Below are positions 42,940-50,676 of a stretch of DNA of 64,000 nucleotides, piece after piece (position 1 is the stretch's first letter; the number at the start of each line of letters is the position of its first letter). The notes beneath the pieces were generated by a model. The model ran no database searches, was not told where the DNA came from, and saw only the letters and a program-made list of their open reading frames with translations. The stretch lies in the NCBI RefSeq assembly GCF_902502825.2, contig NZ_LR723670.1, positions 3,944,001-4,008,000 on the forward strand, read 5' to 3'. The position numbers and the translations under genes were made by a program. This DNA is from Pseudorhizobium flavum. Lineage in GTDB: Bacteria > Pseudomonadota > Alphaproteobacteria > Rhizobiales > Rhizobiaceae.

Positions 42940-44343
42940 TCATACGACTTCGCCAGCTCGTACCAGATCGTCCATCACGGCACGAACCGCGGCCTCGGCA
43001 ATGGAGACGATCTCGTCGACCTCGGCCTTCGTCGTCACCAGCGGCGGTGCGAAGCCAAGGATGTCGCCATGCGGCATGGCGCGGGCGATGAGGCCACGCT
43101 CGCGCGCCGCCTTCGACACGCGTGCTCCGACCGTCAGGTTCGGCTTGAAGCGTGTCTTCTTCTCCCGGTCTGCGACGAACTCTATCGCCCCCATCAGTCC
43201 CACGCCGCGTACTTCGCCGACGATCGGAAGTTGTGCGAACTTCGCTTTCAGCTGCTCCTGGAAATAGCTGCCCACCGTGCGGGCGTTGCCCGGAAGGTCC
43301 TCCTTCTCGACAATGTCGAGGACGGCGTTCGCCGCGGCGGCGCCGATCGGATGGCCGGAATAGGTGTAGCCATGAGAGAATGCGCCGACGCGGTCGGCAC
43401 CGTCTTCCAGCACCTTGAACACCTTCTCGCCGACGATTGCGCCCGAGAGCGGGAAATAGGCGGAGGTCAGTCCCTTCGCGACGGTGATCAGGTCGGGTTC
43501 GATGCCGTAATGCTGCGATCCGAACATCGAGCCGGTGCGCCCGAAGCCGGTAATGACCTCGTCGGCGATGAGCAGGATGTCGTAGTTTCCCAGCACCTTT
43601 TGCACTTCCTCCCAATAGCCCTGCGGCGGCGGCGTGATGCCTCCGGTGCCGAGAACGGGTTCGGCGATGAAGGCACCGATCGTGTCCGGATCCTCGCGCA
43701 GGATCAGAGCCTCGAGCTCATCTGCGCGACGCTTGGAGAATTCCTGCTCCGTCTCGCCTGCTTCCGCGCCCCAGTAGTGATGTGGCGCTCCGGTATGGAG
43801 AATGCCTGCGCGCGGCAGGTCCATGTGGTCGTGATAGAAGCTCATGCCGGTCATGGAACCGGAAACGACGCTGCAGCCGTGATAGCCGCGCTCGCGGGAA
43901 ATGATCTTCTTCTTGTTCGGCTTGCCGCGCAGGTTACTGTAGTACCAGACGAGCTTGGCCTGGGTCTCGTTGGCATCGGAGCCGGACATCCCGTAGAACA
44001 CCTTGCTCATCTTGCCCGGTGCCATCTTCACCAGGCGATCGGAGAGGATCGCCAGTTCATCCGTCGTGTGGGCGGCATAGGAGTGGTAGTAGGCGAGGCG
44101 GTAGGCTTGGCGGGAAATGGCCTCGGCGACTTCCGTCCGGCCGTATCCGACATTGACGCAGTAGAGCCCCGCGAAACCGTCGATCAGTTCCTTGCCGTGT
44201 GCATCCTGGATACGGATGCCCTTGCCGGTCTCGACGATGGTCGGGTCGCCCATCTTGCCTGAGGCGAAGTCCTTGAGCTGCGTGAAGGGATGCAGGACCG
44301 AATTGCGGTCCATCTCCGCGATCTGGTTGAGGTTGATGGTCAT
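42940..44343 (-). CDS. doeD: Class III aminotransferase (diaminobutyrate transaminase)
   Basis: The protein has 467 residues of fold type I, class III. Key segments are DGFAGLYCVNVGYGRTEVAE, FYGMSGSDANETQAKLVWYY, LLIADEVITGFGRTGSMFG and the PLP Lys in LITVAKGLTSAYFPLSG. In the ectoine pathway it converts L-2,4-diaminobutyrate to aspartate semialdehyde. The start MTINLNQIAE is chosen for AAGGAG upstream; the longer frame is not needed. It lies 13 bases after doeC, which acts on its product. Confidence 0.9.
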   Translation of the reverse strand: MTINLNQIAEMDRNSVLHPFTQLKDFASGKMGDPTIVETGKGIRIQDAHGKELIDGFAGLYCVNVGYGRTEVAEAISRQAYRLAYYHSYAAHTTDELAILSDRLVKMAPGKMSKVFYGMSGSDANETQAKLVWYYSNLRGKPNKKKIISRERGYHGCSVVSGSMTGMSFYHDHMDLPRAGILHTGAPHHYWGAEAGETEQEFSKRRADELEALILREDPDTIGAFIAEPVLGTGGITPPPQGYWEEVQKVLGNYDILLIADEVITGFGRTGSMFGSQHYGIEPDLITVAKGLTSAYFPLSGAIVGEKVFKVLEDGADRVGAFSHGYTYSGHPIGAAAANAVLDIVEKEDLPGNARTVGSYFQEQLKAKFAQLPIVGEVRGVGLMGAIEFVADREKKTRFKPNLTVGARVSKAARERGLIARAMPHGDILGFAPPLVTTKAEVDEIVSIAEAAVRAVMDDLVRAGEVV

Positions 44344-44356
44344 GGGGAGGCTCCTT

Positions 44357-45835
44357 TCATGCAGCGAGGTTGCCGAAGCAGACGTATTTTGCTTCGAGAT
44401 ATTCCAGCAGGCCGTGGCGTGATCCTTCACGGCCAAGGCCCGATTGTTTCCAGCCACCGAAGGGGATCGGCGCGCCGGTGAACTTGGGTGTGTTGACGGC
44501 AACCATCCCGTATTCGAGCCGGTCGGTAAGACGCATCGCTCGGCCGAGATCGTTTGTGTAGACATAGGCTGCGAGTGCCATTTCGCTCGCATTGGCACGG
44601 GCCAGCACCTCCGCCTCGTCGTCGAAGGGAAGGATCGCGGCCACCGGCCCGAAAGTCTCCTCCCGTGCGATCAGCATGTCGTCGGTGACATCGGCAAGCA
44701 CGGTGGGCGTGACGAAATTGCCGCCGAGTAGGCTGTCCTGCCCCCCGCAAACGAGACGCGCGCCGGCTGAAAGGGCCTGCGCGATCTGCTGGCGGCACTT
44801 TTCCCCGACCGAGGGGCGCGTCATCGGGCCGATATCGACGTCGGGTTCAAGGCCGTGCCCGACGTTAAGCTGGGAGGTCGCCTTGGCGAACTGCTCGACA
44901 AAGCGATTGTAGATGCTGCGCTGGACGTAGATGCGATTGGCGGCAAGGCAGTCCTGGCCGGACGTGGCGAACTTCGCCTTGATGCAATCGCTGACGGATC
45001 TGGAAATGTCAGCATCGTCGAACAGGATAAACGGCGCATGGCCACCGAGTTCCAGCGAGGACTTCTTCACCGTCGCGGCGGATTGGGTAAGCAGGATGCG
45101 CCCGACCTCGGTTGACCCGGTGAACGAAAATGCCCGCACCTCGGTGTTGTCCAGGAGGCGGCGGGCCAATGGTGCCGCTTCGCCGGTGAGGACCTGGAAG
45201 ACGCCCGCCGGCACACCGGCCTCCTTGGTGAGCTTGGCCAGGGCAAGCGCCGAAAGCGGCGTTTCGGGCGCGGGCTTGACGATCATCGTGCAACCGGCCG
45301 CGAGAGCGGCGCCGGCCTTGCGTGTGATCATGGCGGAGGGAAAATTCCATGGCGTGATGGCGACGGTGACGCCGAGAGGCTGCATCTGCACCGAAAGGCG
45401 ACTGCCTGGCAGATGGCTGGGCATCGTTTCGCCGTAGGCGCGCTCGCCCTCGGCGGCAAACCAGTCCAGGAAATTTGCCGCATAGGAAATCTCGCCCAGG
45501 GATTCCGCCCGCGGCTTGCCCTGTTCGCAGGTCATGATGACGGCAAGGTCCTGCGCGTTTTCCCGCATCAGTCTGGCCCATGTCCGCAGGATCTCCCCAC
45601 GTGCAGCCGGCAGCCAGTCGCGCCAGTCGAGGAAGGCACGTTTCGCTGTTTCCACAGCGGCGTCCGCATCCGGTAGCGAGCAGGCAGCAACGTCGGCGAG
45701 AGGTTCCTGTGTCGCTGGATCGATGACGCGCAGGGTTTCGCGGCGCTCCATCCACTCGCCGTTCAAGAAGGCGCGGCTTTCGAGCAGATCCGGTCGGTGC
45801 AGGTTTTTCAGGGCAGCAATAGCGATGCCTTGCAT
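44357..45835 (-). CDS. doeC: Semialdehyde dehydrogenase of ectoine catabolism
   Basis: The protein has 492 residues of the succinate-semialdehyde dehydrogenase type. It shows VAITPWNFPSAMITRK, FSFTGSTEVGR, catalytic Glu in SSLELGGHAPF and catalytic Cys in FATSGQDCLAANRIYV. In this cluster it most likely oxidises aspartate semialdehyde to aspartate, the last step of ectoine breakdown. It is divergent from the Lrp-type regulator gene and precedes doeD. Confidence 0.9.
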   Translation of the reverse strand: MQGIAIAALKNLHRPDLLESRAFLNGEWMERRETLRVIDPATQEPLADVAACSLPDADAAVETAKRAFLDWRDWLPAARGEILRTWARLMRENAQDLAVIMTCEQGKPRAESLGEISYAANFLDWFAAEGERAYGETMPSHLPGSRLSVQMQPLGVTVAITPWNFPSAMITRKAGAALAAGCTMIVKPAPETPLSALALAKLTKEAGVPAGVFQVLTGEAAPLARRLLDNTEVRAFSFTGSTEVGRILLTQSAATVKKSSLELGGHAPFILFDDADISRSVSDCIKAKFATSGQDCLAANRIYVQRSIYNRFVEQFAKATSQLNVGHGLEPDVDIGPMTRPSVGEKCRQQIAQALSAGARLVCGGQDSLLGGNFVTPTVLADVTDDMLIAREETFGPVAAILPFDDEAEVLARANASEMALAAYVYTNDLGRAMRLTDRLEYGMVAVNTPKFTGAPIPFGGWKQSGLGREGSRHGLLEYLEAKYVCFGNLAA

Positions 45836-45909
45836 GGGGCCTCCAGGGGGTTTACACGCAGTCTACTCTCGGACGAAGATTGAGACGCTGCGTCGCCAGG
45901 GAAGGCGGC

Positions 45910-45952
45910 GCAGAAATTCGGCTTACTTCAGCCGCAGACGCAGGAATTCTGC
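45910..45952. promoter_or_regulatory. Candidate DoeX operator in the doeC/doeX gap
   Basis: GCAGAAATTC (45910-45919) faces GAATTCTGC (45944-45952), a dyad with one extra A, whose right arm ends directly at the doeX start codon. Between them lies a smaller dyad (CGGCT around TTACTTC to AGCCG). Lrp-type proteins bind such spaced repeats; the assignment is inferred. Confidence 0.4.
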
Positions 45953-46420
45953 ATGACCTCGCTTGATAGAGCTGATCGGGCTCTGCTTGAAGCCGTTCAG
46001 AAGAACAACCGGCTGACGTCGGACGAACTGGCGCAGATCGTCAATCTTTCACCGACTGCCTGCCAGCGGCGATTGAAGCGGTTGCGTGAGGAAGGCGTGA
46101 TCGAGGCCGACGTATCCATCGTTTCGCCCAAGGCCGCCGGACGCGGCATCACGATGATCGTCCTCGTCTCCCTTGAACGCGAACGGGCGGACATCGTCGA
46201 CCGGTTCAAGGCCGCGATCCGGGCCACGAAGGAAGTGATGATCGGCTACTATGTCACCGGAGATGCAGACTTCATCCTAGTCATCACCGCGAAGGACATG
46301 GAGGACTATGAGGCCTTCACCCGCCGGTTCTTCTACGAGAACTACGACATCAAGGGGTTCAAGACCATGGTGGTGATGGACCGCGTGAAAGCCGGTTTTG
46401 CTTTCCCGATTTCTGACTGA
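45953..46420 (+). CDS. doeX: Lrp/AsnC-family regulator of ectoine catabolism
   Basis: The protein has 155 residues: an Lrp helix-turn-helix (LLEAVQKNNRLTSDELAQIV, LSPTACQRRLKRLREEGVIE, ADVSIVSPKA) and the RAM ligand-binding domain (IGYYVTGDADFILVITAKDM, FKTMVVMDRVKAGFAFPI). Such a gene (doeX or asnC) is a standard part of ectoine clusters. It is divergent from doeC and probably works with EnuR to induce it. Confidence 0.88.
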   Translation: MTSLDRADRALLEAVQKNNRLTSDELAQIVNLSPTACQRRLKRLREEGVIEADVSIVSPKAAGRGITMIVLVSLERERADIVDRFKAAIRATKEVMIGYYVTGDADFILVITAKDMEDYEAFTRRFFYENYDIKGFKTMVVMDRVKAGFAFPISD

Positions 46421-46443
46421 CCGCTGCACTGCGGGTGCGAAAT

Positions 46444-46459
46444 GTAAGCGCTAGCTTAC
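46444..46459. terminator. Hairpin between doeX and the iclR-type gene
   Basis: GTAAGC and GCTTAC form a perfect 6-bp stem around GCTA between the two convergent stop codons (46420 and 46473). It can end transcription from either side. Confidence 0.5.
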
Positions 46460-46472
46460 GGCTGCAGAGCAC

Positions 46473-47222
46473 TCAGAGAACCTGTCTGATCTTGTCGGCG
46501 GTCGATTGCAGGAGTGGCAGGAGGCTTGCCAGGCGGTCGGCAGTCAGGCGGGCGGACGGTCCGAATATGGAAATGCCCGCCACCATGTGGCCGGCCGCTG
46601 TCTTGACTGGGACGGCGATGGCCGAGAGCCCCGTCTCGCGCTCGCCGTAGTTCGTGGCAAAGCCTTGTCGGCGGATGGTTTCCAGCTCCTGGGAAAGAAC
46701 GTCAGGATCGGAGACGGTGTCTGCCGAAAGCGGCGTCAGATCCGTAGCGTTCAGGTAGCTTTTGAGCATGGTCGGCTCGGACATGGCCAGCCACAGCTTG
46801 CCGTTGGCTGTCGCATAGGCCTCCATGCGAGTGCCCACGCGCGCATTGAAGCTGAAAGTCTGGTCTGAATGGGCGGCCGCGATGCAGGTGATGACCGACC
46901 CATCGAAGGTCGTTGCCATTGCTCCTTCCTTGGTCTCCGCGGCCAGCCCATTGAGAAAGGGCTGGATCTGGGCCGCTAGGCGGCTGAAGCTCTTGGCCCT
47001 TTCCCCGTAGTCGATCAGCTTGCTTCCAAGTCGGTACAGGCCCTTTCGGGGGGAAGTCAGCAGGCCCGCTTCGGCCAGCGTTCGCAAGAGCCGATGAGCC
47101 GTGATGCCGTTCATATCCCCAAGTTCAGCCACATCTCGGGCTGTCAGTTCCTGCCTCTTGTCGTCGAAAAGGTCGAGTATGCTGACTGCCTTGAGGATCG
47201 AGTTGTTGAGGGGCGTACTCAT
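46473..47222 (-). CDS. IclR-family transcriptional regulator
   Basis: The protein has 249 residues. The N-terminal winged helix (ILKAVSILDLFDDKRQELTA, RDVAELGDMNGITAHRLLRT, LAEAGLLTSPRKGLYRLGSK) is followed by the GAF-like effector domain with GTRMEAYATANGKLWLAM, RRQGFATNYGERETGLSAIA and VPVKTAAGHMVAGISIFGPS. These segments fit IclR. It is divergent from a TPP enzyme and a TRAP transporter, which it probably controls. The inducer is unknown. Confidence 0.9.
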   Translation of the reverse strand: MSTPLNNSILKAVSILDLFDDKRQELTARDVAELGDMNGITAHRLLRTLAEAGLLTSPRKGLYRLGSKLIDYGERAKSFSRLAAQIQPFLNGLAAETKEGAMATTFDGSVITCIAAAHSDQTFSFNARVGTRMEAYATANGKLWLAMSEPTMLKSYLNATDLTPLSADTVSDPDVLSQELETIRRQGFATNYGERETGLSAIAVPVKTAAGHMVAGISIFGPSARLTADRLASLLPLLQSTADKIRQVL

Positions 47223-47288
47223 GGGTCCTGACCGTTCCTGCGAATTTGCTGGAAGCTGCTTGACAGAACGTGCAAAACAGCGTGATAT

Positions 47289-47315
47289 TGAAATTAGTAT
47301 TTCATTATGTGAAAT
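47289..47315. promoter_or_regulatory. Triple half-site operator for the IclR-type regulator
   Basis: Three alternating half-sites occur in 27 bases: TGAAAT (47289-47294), ATTTCA (47299-47304) and TGAAAT (47310-47315), with spacers of four and five bases. Neighbouring pairs are exact inverted repeats. The cluster lies between the IclR gene and the GTG start of the TPP enzyme, where an IclR-type protein would bind. Confidence 0.6.
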
Positions 47316-47338
47316 GTCAAGCAGATTGGAGGGCCTGG

Positions 47339-49054
47339 GTGGATGCGTTGAGGAGTGGCGATGGGCAGGTGGTAGCCGGCAGTGTTATCTTCAGCCGGCT
47401 GAAGACGCTTGGCGTCGACTACGTGTTCGCCAATTCCGGGACTGATTTCCCGCCCATCATCGAGGGCCTGGCCGAAGCCGCAGCGTCTGGCGTTGCGCTG
47501 CCGCAGGCCATCACCATTCCGCATGAGCATGCAGCCATGGGCATGGCCCATGGCTATTATTTTCTGTCCGGCAAGGCGCAGGCGGTCATCCTGCACACCA
47601 ATGTTGGCCTCGCCAACGGCGCGATCGGTGCGCTCAATGCGGCCACGGATCACGTTCCGATGCTTCTCATGTCCGGCCGGACACCGACCGTGGAAAAAGG
47701 CCGCTTCGGTGCGCGTACGGTTCCGATCGGCTGGGGGCAGGAGATGCGCGATCAGACCGCACTCGTGCGGGAGGCCGCCAAATGGGACTACGAGCTGCGG
47801 TTTCCCGAGCAGGTCCCGGACATGCTGGACCGCGGCCACGCCATTGCGAACTCCACGCCGAAGGGTCCAGTCTATCTCAGCCTGCCGCGCGAAGTCCTGA
47901 GCGAGACGATCGATGCATCCGCAACCGCCGCAACGCCGACGATGATGCCCGCGCGCGTCGAAGCCTCGGCGAGCGACATTAGTCAGGCGGCGGAATGGCT
48001 GGTGGGAGCGAGGAAGCCGGTCATCTTCGTGCAACGCGGTGCAGGTGACGCCGAGGGCTTCGCAGCGCTCTCGCAGCTTGCAGACCGCTTCTCCATTCCC
48101 GTGGTCCATTACTGGGCGACGCAGATCGGCCTGCCGACCAGCCATCCCATGTGGGCTGGGGCCGATCCGGCTCCGTGGCTCAAGGACGCGGATGTCGTCC
48201 TTGTCATAGACGCGCTGGCGCCGTGGATGCCGGAGATCCATTCGCCGCAGCCCGACGCGAAGGTCATTCACCTCGGACCCAACCCGCTCTTCAGCCGCTT
48301 CCCGGTGCGCAACTTCCGCTCCGATCTTTCGATCACGACGGAAACCGCGCCCGGTCTGGTCGCGCTGGCCGCTGCGATGGAAAAGCTGGGTGATCCCGAT
48401 CCCGCGGGCCGTGAAGCTCGGGCGAGGCCCTTGCGGACAAGACTGACAGAGCAGCGCGAAACGGAGATTGCCGTTGCGCGCGATGAAGACGGGCCGCGGA
48501 TGACGAAGGCCCATGTGGCCTGGTGCCTGTCCGAAGCGCTGAAGGCACATGAGGCGACAGTGCTGTCCGAACTCGGATGTCCGCTCGCTCCTATGACGCT
48601 TGATCACCCGCAGGCATGGTACCAGGAGCCGCATTCCGGCGGCCTTGGCTGGTCTCTTCCCTGCGCAATGGGAATGAAGCTTGCTCGGCCCGATAGACTG
48701 GTGGTCGCGACGCTGGGCGACGGATCATATATGTTCGCCAATCCCGTGGCCTGCCATCAGATCATGGAAGCCTACGATATTCCCGTGCTGATCCTGATCC
48801 TCAACAATGCGGAATGGGGAGCGGTGCGGCAATCCGTTGCGATGATGTATCCGGACGGCTATGCGGCCAAGGCGAACCAGATGCCGCTGACCGGGCTTTC
48901 GCCCAGTCCGGATTTCACCAAGATTGCCGAAGCCAGCAATTCATGGGGACGGAAGGTCACGGAACGTGCCGACCTGCCTGCGGCCCTGGAGGCTGCGGTC
49001 ACGGAGGTGATGCAGAACAAGCGCACTGCGCTGCTCGACATACGGGTGGCGTGA
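47339..49054 (+). CDS. Thiamine pyrophosphate-dependent enzyme, acetolactate synthase-like
   Basis: The protein has 571 residues from the GTG at 47339, chosen because GGAGGG lies five bases upstream; the longer frame has no such site. It has the N-terminal Pyr domain with catalytic Glu in TIPHEHAAMGMAHGYY, a central domain (GARKPVIFVQRGAGDAEGFA) and the C-terminal PP domain with the TPP motif GDGSYMFANPVACHQ ending LILNN. It could be a 2-oxoacid decarboxylase, lyase or synthase; the reaction is unknown. It is followed by a TRAP set in the same direction, which probably imports its substrate or a precursor. Confidence 0.86.
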   Translation: MDALRSGDGQVVAGSVIFSRLKTLGVDYVFANSGTDFPPIIEGLAEAAASGVALPQAITIPHEHAAMGMAHGYYFLSGKAQAVILHTNVGLANGAIGALNAATDHVPMLLMSGRTPTVEKGRFGARTVPIGWGQEMRDQTALVREAAKWDYELRFPEQVPDMLDRGHAIANSTPKGPVYLSLPREVLSETIDASATAATPTMMPARVEASASDISQAAEWLVGARKPVIFVQRGAGDAEGFAALSQLADRFSIPVVHYWATQIGLPTSHPMWAGADPAPWLKDADVVLVIDALAPWMPEIHSPQPDAKVIHLGPNPLFSRFPVRNFRSDLSITTETAPGLVALAAAMEKLGDPDPAGREARARPLRTRLTEQRETEIAVARDEDGPRMTKAHVAWCLSEALKAHEATVLSELGCPLAPMTLDHPQAWYQEPHSGGLGWSLPCAMGMKLARPDRLVVATLGDGSYMFANPVACHQIMEAYDIPVLILILNNAEWGAVRQSVAMMYPDGYAAKANQMPLTGLSPSPDFTKIAEASNSWGRKVTERADLPAALEAAVTEVMQNKRTALLDIRVA

Positions 49055-49106
49055 TAACATGCCGGGAATGCCGGCGCTTCAGAGGCTAAACAGGGAGGAA
49101 ATGCCA

Positions 49107-50141
49107 ATGAAAACCTTGAAGACACTGCTGGTGGCGGCCATGGCCACGACCGCGTTGAGCGCTTCGGCGTCCGCGCAGGAATTTACCCTCAAGCTCCATC
49201 ATTTCCTGGGCCCGAAATCGCCGGCTCAGACCCAGATGCTCGAGCCCTGGGCGAAGTCGATTGAGGAAGCCAGCGGCGGCAAGGTCAAGATCGAGATCTA
49301 TCCGTCGATGTCGCTCGGCGGCGCCCCTCCGGAACTGATCAGCCAGGTTCGCGACGGCGTCGTTGACCTCATCTGGACGGTCAATGGCTACACGCCGGGG
49401 CTCTTCCCGCGCACGGAAGTCTTCGAACTTCCCTTCATCCACACCAACGACATCAAGGCGACCAATCTTGCGATCCGCGCGATGTTCGACGAGCACCTTG
49501 CCGAAGAGTACAAGGGCGTGAAGGTGATGTTCCTGCACAGCCATGCAGGCCAGGCCATCCAGATGGTCAAGGACGAAGTCCGCAAGCCGGAAGACCTGGC
49601 CGGGAAGAAGATGCGCATTCCAACCCGCACCGGCGCATGGGTCATCGAAGCCCTCGGCGCGGCGCCGGCCGCCATGCCGGTTCCGGATATCCCGCAGGCC
49701 TTCTCGAAGGGCGTGGTCGACGGCGCCCTGATCCCTTGGGAGATCATCCCGGCCCTGAAGCTCCAGGATCAGACCGAGTACCAGGTCGAGGGTCACGACA
49801 TGACCCGCTTCGGCACCACGATCTTCCAGGTCTCGATGAACCTGGACAAGTGGAACTCGCTGCCGGAAGATGTCCAGAAGGCTTTCATCGATAACTCCAA
49901 CGAGGAGTGGCTGGCGAAGGCTGCCGATATCTGGCGGAAGATCGACGATGGCGGCATCAAGGTCGCCACCGACGCCGGCAACACCCACATCGAGCTGACC
50001 GAGGAAGAGACACAAGCCTTCCAGACGGTGCTTGAACCGGTCGTCGATCGCTGGGTCAAGGAGGTCGATGGCAAGGGGATCGACGGCGCGACCCTGGTGA
50101 GCAAGGCCCGGGAATTGATCTCGGCCAATTCGGCCAAGTAA
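49107..50141 (+). CDS. TRAP transporter substrate-binding protein
   Basis: The receptor has 344 residues and a signal peptide ending SASAQ. It begins FTLKLHHFLGPKSPAQTQML and has IEEASGGKVKIEIYPSMSLG, then DLIWTVNGYTPGLFPRTEVF and LAGKKMRIPTRTGAWVIEAL, where MRIPTR carries the typical carboxylate-binding Arg. The start at 49107 is best spaced from AGGGAGGA; an ATG six bases upstream lies on the site. It follows the TPP enzyme by 52 bases. The substrate is unknown. Confidence 0.92.
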   Translation: MKTLKTLLVAAMATTALSASASAQEFTLKLHHFLGPKSPAQTQMLEPWAKSIEEASGGKVKIEIYPSMSLGGAPPELISQVRDGVVDLIWTVNGYTPGLFPRTEVFELPFIHTNDIKATNLAIRAMFDEHLAEEYKGVKVMFLHSHAGQAIQMVKDEVRKPEDLAGKKMRIPTRTGAWVIEALGAAPAAMPVPDIPQAFSKGVVDGALIPWEIIPALKLQDQTEYQVEGHDMTRFGTTIFQVSMNLDKWNSLPEDVQKAFIDNSNEEWLAKAADIWRKIDDGGIKVATDAGNTHIELTEEETQAFQTVLEPVVDRWVKEVDGKGIDGATLVSKARELISANSAK

Positions 50142-50145
50142 GACG

Positions 50146-50673
50146 ATGGCGGTCGGACGAGCCGGCAAAAGGGGGGTGGGGCTGAAAGGCCTCACCCACC
50201 GCATCATCACCGCCTGGGCGCTCGCCGGTGGCGTTGTCATTCTCCTGGTGGTAGCCATCCAGACGATCAGCGTCATCACGGGTGCGTTCGGCAACCCGTT
50301 GCCCGGAGACTTCGAACTGACCGAGCTGGGTGTCGCGGTCGGCGTCTTCTGCTTCCTGCCATACTGCCAGTTGACCGATGCCAACGTCACCGCGGATATC
50401 TTCACATCCGGATTGACGCAGCGTTCGCGTGCGGTGCTGATCTTGCTCTCCGCGCTCGTGGCCCTGGTATTCGCCGCCATCATGGCGTGGAGAACCTGGA
50501 TCGGGACGCTCGACCAATTCGAATACGACTATCAGACGGCAATCCTGCAGATCCCGATCGGCTACGCTTTCATCCCGATCGTCATCTCCCTCCTGCTCCT
50601 TGTCCTGGCGTCGTTGGTGACGCTGGCGGAGAGCTATCGCGACATCGCTCACCCACAGCAGGAACGTATGTAA
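50146..50673 (+). CDS. TRAP transporter small permease (DctQ family)
   Basis: The protein has 175 residues and four helices: ITAWALAGGVVILLVVAIQT, ELTELGVAVGVFCFLPYCQL, AVLILLSALVALVFAAIMAW and IPIGYAFIPIVISLLLLVLA. After helix 2, TDANVTADIFT takes the place of the usual GHI-D motif. It lies four bases after the receptor gene and three before the large permease, as expected for a dctPQM operon. Confidence 0.92.
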   Translation: MAVGRAGKRGVGLKGLTHRIITAWALAGGVVILLVVAIQTISVITGAFGNPLPGDFELTELGVAVGVFCFLPYCQLTDANVTADIFTSGLTQRSRAVLILLSALVALVFAAIMAWRTWIGTLDQFEYDYQTAILQIPIGYAFIPIVISLLLLVLASLVTLAESYRDIAHPQQERM

Positions 50674-50676
50674 CGC

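Noticed and set aside
47294..48634. A 446-codon minus-strand open frame
   Set aside because: It is antisense to the TPP enzyme, which has full family motifs; the frame is rich in Arg and His with no recognisable fold.
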